The notes under the pieces are model-generated. The model was not told where the DNA came from, made no database searches, and saw nothing but the letters and a program-made list of their open reading frames with translations. From Parahoeflea alexandrii (GTDB taxonomy: Bacteria > Pseudomonadota > Alphaproteobacteria > Rhizobiales > Rhizobiaceae): DNA of 64,000 nt. Location of the stretch: the NCBI RefSeq assembly GCF_027214025.1, contig NZ_JAPWHB010000005.1:542365-606364 (forward strand). The letters are read 5' to 3'. Both the position numbers and the translations under genes were made by a program. This document shows positions 18,455-26,902 of this stretch, one piece after another. Every line of letters starts with the position of its first letter. Position 1 is the first letter of the stretch.

Positions 18455-19633
18455 CTATCTTGCACTTTCGGGTCTGACCAATTCCGGCTCTGCAATCGAT
18501 TTGTAAGTCTCGGTGTGCTCTCCCAGGTGCGGCGCACGCGGCAGTGCAGTCGCGGGCTGGCCGACCCAGCGAAACGCCGGCCCCAGTGCCACCGGTTCGC
18601 CCTCGACGCCGATGCCCGGCGTCTGTGGATAGAGCTCTGAGAGATACTCGCCGAGATCGCGCACCCGCGCCGCCGGCACGCCCGCCTCGTTCAGAGCCGT
18701 TTCCAGAGCATCGGCGGAAGCCGTTGCGAATGCCCGCCCCAGTTCGCCGCGCAGTTCTTCGGTCGCCGCGTTCGCAAGGAAAGCGCCGCTCGACAAGCCT
18801 GCAGGTAGAAAGGGTGGCAAGCACAGTTCCGGGCGGCCGAGCAAGCGGCAGAGTATGGTGAACTGCCCCATCGTGTTGGCTGCGACCGAGATATGACCGT
18901 CCGCCGTCGCGAAGGTTTCCGCGCCCGGACTTCCGACGAAACCGCGATTTCCCACACGTTCGGGCGCCAGTCCGCTCGACAGCGTATTGGCGACGGGGCC
19001 GGACATCAGCGCCAGCGCGCAGTCGACCATCGAAACATCCAGCGTGATGGGTGCTGTGTCGCCGCGAAGCCGGCGGATGAGCGCGGCGAGGATCGCTTCG
19101 GCCGCGGACATCCCCGTGGCGATGTCGATCACCGGAAATCCGACCTTCACCGGCGGCTCGTCGGCGCCGCCTCCCTGCAATGCCATCATGCCGGTCGCCG
19201 CCTGGATCACGTGATCATAGGCACCCCGAGCGCTGTTGGGTCCGCTCTGGCCCCAGCCCGAGATCGAGCAGTAAATAACGTCGGGGCGCACGGCGCGGAT
19301 ATCTTCGGGAGCAAGGCCCAGCCGGCGGGCGGCGCCCGGCCGGAAGTTCTCTACGAACACGTCGCAGCCGGCCGCGATCCGCAGAAGCAGCGCACGACCT
19401 TCCTCTGTCGCCAGATCGATCACAACGGACTTCTTGCCGGCGTTGAGCGCGCGAAAGCCGGGTGTCAGCCCGCTGAGTGCCGGCTGCATGTCTAGCGCCC
19501 GCATCGGATCGCCGCCGCCGGGCCGCTCGATCTTTATCACCTCGGCGCCCATACAGCGCAGGTGGTGGGTGGCACAGGGGCCAGCCAGCACATGGGTCAG
19601 GTCGAGGACCCTAAATCCTTCGAGCGGAAGCAT
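18455..19633 (-). CDS. CoA-transferase family III (CaiB/BaiF type)
   Basis: A 392-residue class III CoA transferase, which moves CoA between acyl groups through aspartyl anhydride/thioester intermediates in the cytoplasm. Seen: GFRVLDLTHVLAGPCATHHL at the N-terminus, EVIKIERPGGGDPMR, NAGKKSVVIDL, CDVFVENFRPGAA, and Asp170 in FPVIDIATG at the position of the catalytic aspartate of formyl-CoA transferase. Length is typical for the family. It is the first gene of the operon that also encodes the fused-permease ABC importer and an alpha/beta hydrolase, and it is divergent from the LysR gene at 19805. It probably activates the imported acid, but the acyl group is unknown. Confidence 0.92.
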   Translation of the reverse strand: MLPLEGFRVLDLTHVLAGPCATHHLRCMGAEVIKIERPGGGDPMRALDMQPALSGLTPGFRALNAGKKSVVIDLATEEGRALLLRIAAGCDVFVENFRPGAARRLGLAPEDIRAVRPDVIYCSISGWGQSGPNSARGAYDHVIQAATGMMALQGGGADEPPVKVGFPVIDIATGMSAAEAILAALIRRLRGDTAPITLDVSMVDCALALMSGPVANTLSSGLAPERVGNRGFVGSPGAETFATADGHISVAANTMGQFTILCRLLGRPELCLPPFLPAGLSSGAFLANAATEELRGELGRAFATASADALETALNEAGVPAARVRDLGEYLSELYPQTPGIGVEGEPVALGPAFRWVGQPATALPRAPHLGEHTETYKSIAEPELVRPESAR

Positions 19634-19804
19634 GCAGTTCTCCTGTTCTCGGTGCTGGACGGCGCGGAGCGCTTCAAATGCGCTCCGGTCCCTGCCGGCA
19701 CGAGGCTCCTCCCAGAGCCGCCTGGTCGAAGCATAGAGTTGAGTGTGCTATTACCGGTAGTTATATTTGCTAAGGTCTGTGTTACAGTTTCCTGAAACCT
19801 GAAG
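19634..19804. promoter_or_regulatory. Divergent control region between CoA-transferase operon and LysR gene
   Basis: A 171-bp intergenic region between two divergent genes, the usual place for a LysR-type operator. It contains an AT-rich stretch at about 19750-19775 unlike the flanking GC-rich DNA and a GTTTC-CT-GAAAC inverted repeat at 19787-19798, only 7 bp before the LysR start codon, where a bound regulator would block its own translation start or promoter. Assignment as operator is inference from position and symmetry. Confidence 0.4.
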
Positions 19805-20740
19805 ATGGATGCCTCGATGGACTTGAGACAAATCCGCTATTTCGTCGCCGCCTGCGAGGAGGGGTCGTTGAGTGCTGCGGCAATGCGACTGAACTGCACG
19901 GCGTCGGGGATCAGCCAGCAAATGAGCGCGCTCGAGGCGCGGCTCGGGGCCGGATTGCTCGAGCGAACGCGGCGCGGGGTCAAGCCCACGGCCGCCGGCT
20001 GGCGGTTCTATGCGCGTTGCCTGGCAATACTCAAGGCTGTCTCCGAGGCCGAGACCGAGCTCGAGGATTTCTCGGCCGGATTGAGCGGTACTGTCTCGGC
20101 AGGTTTCGCGCCGGGGCTCGCCAAGGCCGTGCTGCCGCAGACACTGGCCAGGTACACCCGTGAATTCCCGAAGATCGATATCGAGATATCGAGCGGGACC
20201 GCGGATGCCCTGGTCGCCGAGGCGTCCCGCGGCGGCCTCGACTTCTATGTCGGCCAGTTTGCCAAGCCGCAGGTGGGGCTGGCAGCGACCCCTATCGGGC
20301 GGTTCCCGGTTGCGCTCATCTCCGGATCGCGTCGCGGCTTCATGCCGATGCAACCGCTTCGCCTCAATGAAGTCTTGCCGCTGAAGCTCTCCATTCCGTC
20401 CGCGACCCACAGTCTGCGGCCGCGGATCGAAAGCGCCATGCGCAATGGCGAGATCGCGGTCGAACGCACCATTTCGATCGCTAGTCTCTCCGCAGGACTC
20501 GAGTTTGTGGCGCTTACCGACTGGTCATCGATCCTGCCTTACTGGATCGGCTTGAAGGAACTCGGCAACGACCGTGTCACCGTCAACCCCATCACCGAAC
20601 CGGTGCTGAGTGTCGAACTGGCCCTCATTCACCCTGTAAGGCGTCCGTTATCCCGACCGGCGGAGTTGCTCTACAAATATTTTTTCGAGGAATTGAAACG
20701 CAGCGAGAGCGAGTGGGAGCGCATGCTTCGACAGGATTAA
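19805..20740 (+). CDS. LysR-type transcriptional regulator
   Basis: DNA-binding regulator of 311 residues with the N-terminal winged helix (DLRQIRYFVAACEEGSLSAAAMRLNCTASGISQQMSALE within residues 5-45, the second helix rich in the usual S/A residues) and a periplasmic-binding-protein-like effector domain from about residue 90. An alternative start is the ATG four codons later at 19817. It is divergent from the CoA-transferase/ABC operon and is the obvious candidate regulator of it. Helix-turn-helix residues SGISQQ replace the common PAVSRQ/PALSRQ seen in the other LysR genes here. Confidence 0.92.
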   Translation: MDASMDLRQIRYFVAACEEGSLSAAAMRLNCTASGISQQMSALEARLGAGLLERTRRGVKPTAAGWRFYARCLAILKAVSEAETELEDFSAGLSGTVSAGFAPGLAKAVLPQTLARYTREFPKIDIEISSGTADALVAEASRGGLDFYVGQFAKPQVGLAATPIGRFPVALISGSRRGFMPMQPLRLNEVLPLKLSIPSATHSLRPRIESAMRNGEIAVERTISIASLSAGLEFVALTDWSSILPYWIGLKELGNDRVTVNPITEPVLSVELALIHPVRRPLSRPAELLYKYFFEELKRSESEWERMLRQD

Positions 20741-21226
20741 CCAACGCTTACAGAAGCCTCTCGAAGAGATAAGAATTCTTGATTGTTGTTCAGGTCTTCC
20801 TTGTTGTCTGGAGGAACGTAGTGGTTCAAACCAGTGGTTGCGCCGAGTTGCAGAAATGGCCGGTACCGGCGGGAAACCGGCCGCCGCACGACAAGGCGGG
20901 TTATAACCCGCACCGCGGCCGGGAGGACTCAGGCCTGCAAGCGGTTACAAATGCAGCCTTGGTGTTTGCCCCATTTGCAATCACAAGGACCGCATAGCAT
21001 CTCGCGATCATAGGTCCCAGTCCTCGATCGGGTGTTCGCTGGCCGGACGAGAACTGAAACAAATCAGCGACGGCGAGCTCCCTTGCCATCCTGGATCATG
21101 CCAGCCGATCAATGCACATCAATGGGTTCTGGGCCTAGCTATTTCCGGCCAAGTCCAGACCGTACCATCATCCGCGATCACCTGGTTTGCCACGCGGTGT
21201 GCGTTTCAAGCTGGAAACCCACAAAG
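20741..21226. other. Gene-poor interval between convergent genes
   Basis: This 486-bp stretch separates the plus-strand LysR gene from the minus-strand SRPBCC-like gene. No reading frame in it has a plausible start, ribosome site and protein composition. It holds a perfect 12-bp palindrome GCCGGTACCGGC at 20859-20870, nested in a GGCCGGT...ACCGGCC inverted repeat; there is no T-run after it, so it is not a standard intrinsic terminator. Nothing else recognisable was found. Confidence 0.5.
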
Positions 21227-21676
21227 TCAAACGCGAGAGTATGTCGCTTCGCACTGCGACTTGATAAGGTACATTTCCGCCTCGTGGGTGACACAAAGAC
21301 GGTGCCACCGGGCGTCATCCATATCGGTCGCGCGCCAGGCTGTCAGCGTGACATAGCATTGCTCTTTGCCCAATCCGCAGATGTCGGCGGGCACTATCCT
21401 GGCAGACACTCTGGGAACCATGTGTTCCGGCGACCCCAGGTGATAATCTACAATCAGGCGGTCACGATCTGTCTCGATTTCGAAAAACCCTTGCGCGCCG
21501 TCAAACAGCGAATGACCGGAGTGGGTCCTTGTCTGCTTCACAGATCGGGTATTCATGCAACCAAGCGACCATTGTCCAAGAGCGATCGGATCGGCCATGA
21601 AAGTGAATGCGGCTTCGGCCGGCACATCAAGAAGGCCGGTCACGCTGTGCGCGTAGTTTGAAGACGGATTGATCAT
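21227..21676 (-). CDS. SRPBCC-like small protein, paralogue A
   Basis: A 149-residue cytoplasmic protein with the strand-helix layout of the START/SRPBCC (polyketide cyclase, activator of Hsp90) superfamily: a first strand with PAEAAFTFMADPIALGQW, which is the usual 'A.VW..L.DP..L.RW' opening, and a long C-terminal helix containing HEAEMYLIK. It is clearly related to the protein at 31252: both share SLFDG/SVFDG, DRLIVDY/ERLTVDY, a VGL/CGL-E-C segment and the identical HEAEMYLI. The start overlaps the stop of the PLP-enzyme gene by 4 bp, so it belongs to the TRAP-1 operon as its last gene. SRPBCC proteins bind hydrophobic ligands in a deep pocket; no catalytic motif is visible. Confidence 0.75.
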   Translation of the reverse strand: MINPSSNYAHSVTGLLDVPAEAAFTFMADPIALGQWSLGCMNTRSVKQTRTHSGHSLFDGAQGFFEIETDRDRLIVDYHLGSPEHMVPRVSARIVPADICGLGKEQCYVTLTAWRATDMDDARWHRLCVTHEAEMYLIKSQCEATYSRV

Positions 21677-22818
21677 GCTGCCTTCGCAACTCCTCTCAGC
21701 CCGGCAAAGAGCCGGTCAACGCCTTCCGCGTTCGTTACCGTTCCCGGCGAAAGCCGCATGGTCCGCCCCCGGCAATCGGTAAAAATGCCCTGATCGCGCA
21801 ACCGGTCGACCGACGACGCGGGGTCGGCCCCCTCCGGCAGTTTCAGCATGATGCTGCCTCCCCGGCGCGCAGCGTCGCGCGGGCTTGCCAGCTCCATGCC
21901 GAGCGAAGGCGCGGCATCGATGATGGCCTGGCCGAGGCTGCGGTTATGCGCAAGCAAGGCGGGCTGATCCTGCCGGGCGTGCCATTGCAGCGCCGGCACG
22001 GAACCGGCGCAAGCCAGCACCGAAGGTGTGCCGTGGTCAAAACGGCGGGCGTCGCCGGCATAGGCGAAGGCGTCGAGATCCCATGAAAAGATGTTGTCCT
22101 GGCTGAACCAGCCGCGCAGTTCGGGCTCGCAGGTCGCAAGCAGCGGCTCCGCCACGTGGATGATCCCGGCGCCGGGCGTTCCGCACAGCCATTTGAGGCT
22201 TGTCGATACTGTGAAGTCCACCTGCGGTTGGTCGACGTGGAACGGCAACAGACCTACGCCCTGGGTGATGTCGACGCCGACCAGGCTGCCCATCTTGCGC
22301 CCATGGGCGACGAGGATTTCGAGGTCGCAGCGGTGCGAGGCGGTGGACGTGACGAAGGTCAGCAAGGCAAGCCCGACGCTCTCGTCCCAGGCCGCGATCA
22401 TGTCCTCGTCGCGGACCCAGCTTTCGCCCGGCCGCAGCGGCACGGTTCTGAGCGTGAAGCCGAACCGTTTTGCCAGGCCCACAAGTAGGAAGTGCAGACT
22501 CGGAAAGCAGTCGCCCGCAACCAGCAGCGTCCGGCCCTTGAGATGATGTTCGGGCAGGGCCCCGATGAGACTGTAAAGCGCGGTCGTTACGTTCTCCGCT
22601 GAAGTGAGCGTGCCTTTCGGGGCTCCAATCAGATCGCTCCACAGGTCGATGAACTGCTGCCGCGCGCCCAGCGCCCGCATCCACTGGCCGTCATCCAGCG
22701 CGCCCCAGCTCTTCGAGAAGCCGGAAAACGCGGCCTCCATGTCCTCGGCCTTGCCGGGATACATGCCGATCGAATGGTAGAGGAAGTAGCCAGAACCGTC
22801 TTGTGTCTCTTGTGTCAT
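21673..22818 (-). CDS. Kynureninase-like PLP-dependent enzyme
   Basis: A 381-residue fold-type I PLP enzyme of aminotransferase class V, closest in pattern to kynureninases. The cofactor lysine is K209 in STSLKWLCGTPGAG, the position where kynureninase has YKYLNGGPG; D183 in VGVDITQGVG should contact the pyridine nitrogen. The opening YFLYHSIGMYPGK and SWGALDDGQWMRAL resembles the kynureninase start (yLdgNSLG...W). The operon lacks other tryptophan-pathway genes, so the substrate could be another alpha-amino acid with a beta-gamma C-C or C-X bond. It lies 28 bp after DctM of TRAP-1 and overlaps the SRPBCC gene. Cytoplasmic. Confidence 0.85.
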   Translation of the reverse strand: MTQETQDGSGYFLYHSIGMYPGKAEDMEAAFSGFSKSWGALDDGQWMRALGARQQFIDLWSDLIGAPKGTLTSAENVTTALYSLIGALPEHHLKGRTLLVAGDCFPSLHFLLVGLAKRFGFTLRTVPLRPGESWVRDEDMIAAWDESVGLALLTFVTSTASHRCDLEILVAHGRKMGSLVGVDITQGVGLLPFHVDQPQVDFTVSTSLKWLCGTPGAGIIHVAEPLLATCEPELRGWFSQDNIFSWDLDAFAYAGDARRFDHGTPSVLACAGSVPALQWHARQDQPALLAHNRSLGQAIIDAAPSLGMELASPRDAARRGGSIMLKLPEGADPASSVDRLRDQGIFTDCRGRTMRLSPGTVTNAEGVDRLFAGLRGVAKAA

Positions 22819-22846
22819 GATCGTTCATGCTGCCTTTGTCATTGTC

Positions 22847-24139
22847 TTAGAAACCGAGAACGCCGGGAAGCCAGAGGCTGATGCCGGGGAAGGCGGCAAC
22901 CAGCACCAGCATGCCCAGCGTCACCAGCAGGAAGGGCGCTGTCGAACGCAATAGCGGCCCCAGTCCGCAGCCGGCGATTTTTTCCGCAGCGAACAGACAC
23001 ACACCAAGCGGCGGCGTGAGCAGGCCGACATTCAGGTTGAGAATGGCGACAGCTCCGAAATGCAACGGGTCGATCCCGGCCCGCGTTGCGGCGAGCGAGA
23101 GCAGCGGGCCGAACAGGATGATGACGGTGGTCGGATCGATGACCATGCCGAGCACCAGCAAGATCAGGTTGAACACCAGCATCGTGCCCAGATAGCCCAG
23201 GCCCCAGTTCTCGACCGTGGCGCCAACCAGTTGCGGCACGTTCTCCATTCCCATCGCCCAGGAGAATGCCGCGCCGCAGCCGACAATGATCAGCAGTTGC
23301 CCGGAAAAAAGCGCTGAGCGGCTGAACACATCGGCCAGCGCGGACAGGCGGATCGACCGGTAGAGGACGACGGATACGATGAGCGCATAGGCAGCGGCAA
23401 TGCCACCGGCCTCCGTGGGCGTCATGATCCCGCCGAGCATCCCTGTGAGGATGATCACCGGGATCATCAGCGGAACAAGGGCATGGCCGGTGGCGCGACC
23501 GATGGCGCGCGGCGAGCGGTCCATCTCGACGCGTGGAAAATCGTAGATCCGCGCCTGCACAGCCACCAGCCCCATCTGGACAACCCCGATCAGCAGGCCC
23601 GGGATCAGCGTCGCCGCCATCAGCGCGCCGATCGAGACATCCGACATGGAGCCGTAGATCACCGCGATCAGCGACGGCGGAACCATCGGCCCGATGATCG
23701 ACGAGGAGGCAGTCACCGCCGCTGCATAGGCCGGCGTATAGCCCTGGCGGATCATCGCCGGGATGAAGACGCGGCCCAGCGAGGCGATATCGCCCAGCGC
23801 CACGCCGGTGATGCCGGAAAACAGGATCGATGCGCCGACATTCACCTGGGCAAGCCCGCCGCGCATCCAGCCGAAGATGGCGTTGGCGAAGTTGACCAGA
23901 CGGTCGGTGATTTTTCCGGCGTTGACCATCTCGCCTGCGAGGATGAACAGCGGCACCGCCATCAGCACGAAACTGTCCATGCCCTGGTAGACCCGCTCGG
24001 AGGTGATCGGAAGGAAAGACCAGTTTCCGGTCATGGACACCCAGACCAGGACAGAAGCCATCATGGCCCAGGCAATCGGAAGGCCGACCAGGATCAGGCC
24101 CAGAAAGCTGACGAGAAGGGCAAGCAGGGAAAGGGTCAC
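22847..24139 (-). CDS. TRAP transporter large permease (DctM type), system 1
   Basis: Large membrane subunit (430 residues, about 12 helices) of a tripartite ATP-independent periplasmic transporter, which imports organic acids with sodium or proton gradients. Family blocks: LVGLPIAWAMMASVLV, MDSFVLMAVPLFILAGEMVN, SILFSGITGVALGDIASLG, PPSLIAVIYGSM, GGIMTPTEAGGIAA, and GLLTPPLGVCLFAAEKIAG. The start is a GTG at 24139 that overlaps the DctQ stop as GTGA; the reading frame stays open further upstream but that is antisense to DctQ. It is followed by the PLP enzyme and SRPBCC-like genes. Confidence 0.93.
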   Translation of the reverse strand: MTLSLLALLVSFLGLILVGLPIAWAMMASVLVWVSMTGNWSFLPITSERVYQGMDSFVLMAVPLFILAGEMVNAGKITDRLVNFANAIFGWMRGGLAQVNVGASILFSGITGVALGDIASLGRVFIPAMIRQGYTPAYAAAVTASSSIIGPMVPPSLIAVIYGSMSDVSIGALMAATLIPGLLIGVVQMGLVAVQARIYDFPRVEMDRSPRAIGRATGHALVPLMIPVIILTGMLGGIMTPTEAGGIAAAYALIVSVVLYRSIRLSALADVFSRSALFSGQLLIIVGCGAAFSWAMGMENVPQLVGATVENWGLGYLGTMLVFNLILLVLGMVIDPTTVIILFGPLLSLAATRAGIDPLHFGAVAILNLNVGLLTPPLGVCLFAAEKIAGCGLGPLLRSTAPFLLVTLGMLVLVAAFPGISLWLPGVLGF

Positions 24140-24621
24140 GAGCGGGCGTCCCCGGCGATGATGCGCAGCATCGCGAACACCGATGCAAAGAAGAACGAGA
24201 TCGGCAGGATGCTGTAGGGGTAGGAAAGCGGGATCTGCATCCCCTCGCTGGTCTGGCCGGCGGCAAACATCATTGTGTCGGCGCCGAACCAGATCAGCGT
24301 CAGGAAGACCATGAGCGAAATGACATCGAGTAGCACCTCCAGGATCCGCCGCGCCTTGGGCGACACCGCGCCCAGCATGGTCGGCACGAAATCGATCCGG
24401 ATATGGGCGGCGTCGCGTACCCCGATCGCGGCGGCGAGCAGCGCCATCCAGATCATGGCATAGCGTGCCGTTTCCTCGGTAAAGAGCGGGACGCTGCCCC
24501 AGCCGTAGCGGCTGATCACCTGGAAGACCACGAGCATGGCGAGGGCAACCAGACACAGCGCCGCGATGGCGCGCAAGCCCTTGTCGACAAGGTCGATGAT
24601 GATGCGCGCCATCGAGGTCAT
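24136..24621 (-). CDS. TRAP transporter small permease (DctQ type), system 1
   Basis: Small membrane subunit (161 residues, four helices) that bridges binding protein and DctM. Helix 1 ALCLVALAMLVVFQVISRYG followed by the family motif TEETARYAMIWMALLAAAIGVRDAAHIRID identifies DctQ. Helices 3 and 4 lie around residues 95-115 and 132-155. Start either at 24621 or three codons later at 24612. It begins 3 bp after the binding-protein stop, so the order in this operon is DctP-DctQ-DctM. Confidence 0.92.
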   Translation of the reverse strand: MTSMARIIIDLVDKGLRAIAALCLVALAMLVVFQVISRYGWGSVPLFTEETARYAMIWMALLAAAIGVRDAAHIRIDFVPTMLGAVSPKARRILEVLLDVISLMVFLTLIWFGADTMMFAAGQTSEGMQIPLSYPYSILPISFFFASVFAMLRIIAGDARS

Positions 24622-24624
24622 GGT

Positions 24625-25629
24625 TTATTCCGCCGCTTTTGCCGCACGGATTGCGTCGTCGATCAGGGCAGGTGTATCGACATTGTCCTTGAGCCAGCCA
24701 ATGGCTGCGGGCTGCATGACATCGCGGAACGCCGCCTTGGCGTCCTGGTCAAGCTCGATGACGGTGACGCCGTTCTGCTTGGCGAATTCAATGGCGCCGG
24801 CTTCCATTTCGCGGGACTTGGCGCGGTTGAACGCGATGGCCTTGGTTGCCGCATCGGTGATCACCTTCTGCTTGGCCTCGTCGAGGCCGGTGAAGAAACG
24901 GTCATTGATGCCGAGGGGGCCGAACGCATAGGTGTGGCCGGTCAGGGTGAGATGCGACTGCACTTCATAAAGCTTGACCAGGTTGAAAACCGAAACCGAA
25001 TTGTCCTGCCCGTCGACGACGCCGGTCTTGAGCGAGGTGTAGAGTTCGCCGAAGGCGACTGGAGCTGCCGACGCGCCGAGCGCCTCGACTGGTATCGTCG
25101 CCAGCGGACCGAGCACGCGCATTTTCAGGCCCTGCATGTCAGCGGTTGCCTGGATCGCCTTGTTCGCGCTGAAATGCTTGAAGCCGCCCGATTCCCACCA
25201 TCCGAGAACCCGGATGCCGGTCTTTGCTCGCACGTCTTCCGCCAGTGCCTGTCCAAAGGGACCGTCAAACACCGCCCAGGCGGTTTGTTCCGTGGGAAAC
25301 AGATAAGGCATGTTGAGGATCTGGATGTCGCGGTGGATGGTCGCGTAATTGCCGTCGGCCGCGTCGCTCATCTGGATGACGCCGCGCCGCATCTGGTTGA
25401 GGCGTTCATTGGGTGCGCCCAGCGCTCCGGCATAGACGAGGTTGACCGTCATGTCGGAATTGGCTTCGACTTCCGACTTGAAGGTTTCGTACATTCCGTT
25501 GACGAAATCAAAGCCTGTCGCGTTCTGAGGCAGGGAAAGGCCCACCTTGATCTCCTGGGAGAGCGCCGGCGCCGCGGTCGCCGCCATGACGGCGCTGGCA
25601 AGCAGGATTGATCGAATAAGAGTTTTCAT
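24625..25629 (-). CDS. TRAP transporter substrate-binding protein (DctP type), system 1
   Basis: Periplasmic binding protein (334 residues) of TRAP-1. Signal peptide MKTLIRSILLASAVMAATAA then PALSQ, cleavage after LSQ or ALS. The DctP fold shows in KVGLSLPQNATGFDFVNGMY, GWWESGGFKHFSANKAI, LKMRVLGP with the conserved arginine that usually holds the substrate carboxylate, and GELYTSLKTGVVDGQDN. The ATG at 25629 is preferred over a TTG one codon earlier; a GGGGAAT ribosome site precedes it. The ligand is probably a carboxylate, based on the conserved arginine of the family. LysR gene 25868 lies upstream on the same strand. Confidence 0.93.
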   Translation of the reverse strand: MKTLIRSILLASAVMAATAAPALSQEIKVGLSLPQNATGFDFVNGMYETFKSEVEANSDMTVNLVYAGALGAPNERLNQMRRGVIQMSDAADGNYATIHRDIQILNMPYLFPTEQTAWAVFDGPFGQALAEDVRAKTGIRVLGWWESGGFKHFSANKAIQATADMQGLKMRVLGPLATIPVEALGASAAPVAFGELYTSLKTGVVDGQDNSVSVFNLVKLYEVQSHLTLTGHTYAFGPLGINDRFFTGLDEAKQKVITDAATKAIAFNRAKSREMEAGAIEFAKQNGVTVIELDQDAKAAFRDVMQPAAIGWLKDNVDTPALIDDAIRAAKAAE

Positions 25630-25757
25630 CAAAATTCCCCATTCTGGTTTGGCCTCGGTTGACCCGATGACCGTTCACTCGGTGTCGCGTCACAAGCGCG
25701 AAGGGCCGACACGTCAAAAGCTTCAGGTTATCCGGCCCGGCTCCATCTCCCGAAGAT

Positions 25758-25786
25758 CACCGGTCAGCTCTGACCGGGCCTTTTTG
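25758..25786 (+). terminator. Orphan rho-independent terminator on the plus strand
   Basis: CCGGTCAG at 25760-25767 and CTGACCGG at 25770-25777 are perfect inverted repeats (effective stem about 7 bp with a 4-nt loop) followed by GCC and five T at 25781-25785. The T-run is on the plus strand, yet both flanking genes are on the minus strand, so it would end a plus-strand transcript starting in the 130 bp upstream. That transcript could be a small RNA. Confidence 0.5.
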
Positions 25787-25867
25787 GGAGAACAGGTCGA
25801 TGCCGACAAGCCGACTGTTGCACTGGAACGATACGGGCTTCTCCGGGTGGAGAAAGACGAGGAATAA

Positions 25868-26806
25868 TCATCCCAATAACATTTTGTCATCATGCGGGGG
25901 CTGGTTGGCGCGGGACAGGTTGCGCGCCGCAGATCCGAAGCTGGCAGCAAGCGCCGCGGCCGCCGGCGTGAAAAAGCTCGCCCGCCGGCGGATCAGGCAC
26001 AGCTCGGCACTTTCCAGACGGTCCTCGATCGGCACCTCGACAACGCCTGCAAGCGTTGCGATGCTCTTGACCATTTCGCTCGGAATGAGGCCGATCAGAT
26101 CGCTTGACGCAACGGTCATGATCATGGCGGTGAACGTCTCGCAGGTCAGTTGGCAAAGCGGCCGGGGCATGTCGAGTCGCTTCGCCGCGGCGTGCAGGGC
26201 CTGAGCCGTGGCGCTTTCCTGGGTCGGAAGCACCCATTCGGCACCCGCAAGCTCTTTCAGTCTCGATGCCGATGCGAGCGGATGGCCGCGCCGCACCACC
26301 GGCGAAAGGGTCGTTGCCATCAGCGGTTCGCGGACAAGGTCTTCAGGCCAATCGGTTTCGGGCGCAGGCGCGACGGCGAAGTCGAGCGAACCTTCGCGAA
26401 CCTGCGGCAGCAGGAACGGATAGGCGCTGGCCGCGATACGCAAGCTGATATCGGGCCATTTCTTGCGAAAATTGGTGAGCACCACAGGCAGGAGCAGCGT
26501 ACCGGGCAGATGCGACAGTGCAACCGAGATCGAGCCCTTCCGGGCCCCCTTGAGCTGGTCGAGCGCTTCGATGGACGTCTTGAGTTCCGAATCGATAAGC
26601 CTTGCATGGGCAAGCAGCACCTGCCCGTATTCCGTCAGAACCGCGCCATGCACGGAGCGGTCGAACAGGCGGACATCAAGTTCCGCCTCCAGCCTCTGCA
26701 GGGCTTTCGTGACAGCTGGCTGGGTGAGCCCGAGGACACGCGATGCGGCGTGCTGGCTGCCGGTGTCAACGATTGCGAGAAATATCCTGAGCGGATTGAG
26801 TCTCAT
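25868..26806 (-). CDS. LysR-type transcriptional regulator
   Basis: Regulator of 312 residues: helix-turn-helix at 1-60 (LRIFLAIVDTGSQHAASRVL, QPAVTKALQRLEAEL) and an effector-binding domain from about residue 90. The N-terminal residues resemble the GbpR/CbbR-like subgroup (sugar and aromatic acid regulators). It is on the same strand as, and 238 bp upstream of, the TRAP-1 operon, so it likely controls that operon and perhaps is read with it. The C-terminal tail is basic and polar (ANQPPHDDKMLLG). Confidence 0.9.
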   Translation of the reverse strand: MRLNPLRIFLAIVDTGSQHAASRVLGLTQPAVTKALQRLEAELDVRLFDRSVHGAVLTEYGQVLLAHARLIDSELKTSIEALDQLKGARKGSISVALSHLPGTLLLPVVLTNFRKKWPDISLRIAASAYPFLLPQVREGSLDFAVAPAPETDWPEDLVREPLMATTLSPVVRRGHPLASASRLKELAGAEWVLPTQESATAQALHAAAKRLDMPRPLCQLTCETFTAMIMTVASSDLIGLIPSEMVKSIATLAGVVEVPIEDRLESAELCLIRRRASFFTPAAAALAASFGSAARNLSRANQPPHDDKMLLG

Positions 26807-26902
26807 TGGCCTAGGCCCTTCTTCGGTCTCAGGTTTCAGCTGCTGTTGTCGTGGGATGTGAACTCACGTGCATGATGACCTCTTGCCCAGTGGTCGACGC
26901 CT

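Noticed and set aside
20779..21226. Small plus-strand proteins in the interval after the first LysR gene
   Set aside because: Short frames without ribosome sites and with composition unlike proteins; the longer plus-strand frame from 21032 is antisense to the SRPBCC-like gene.
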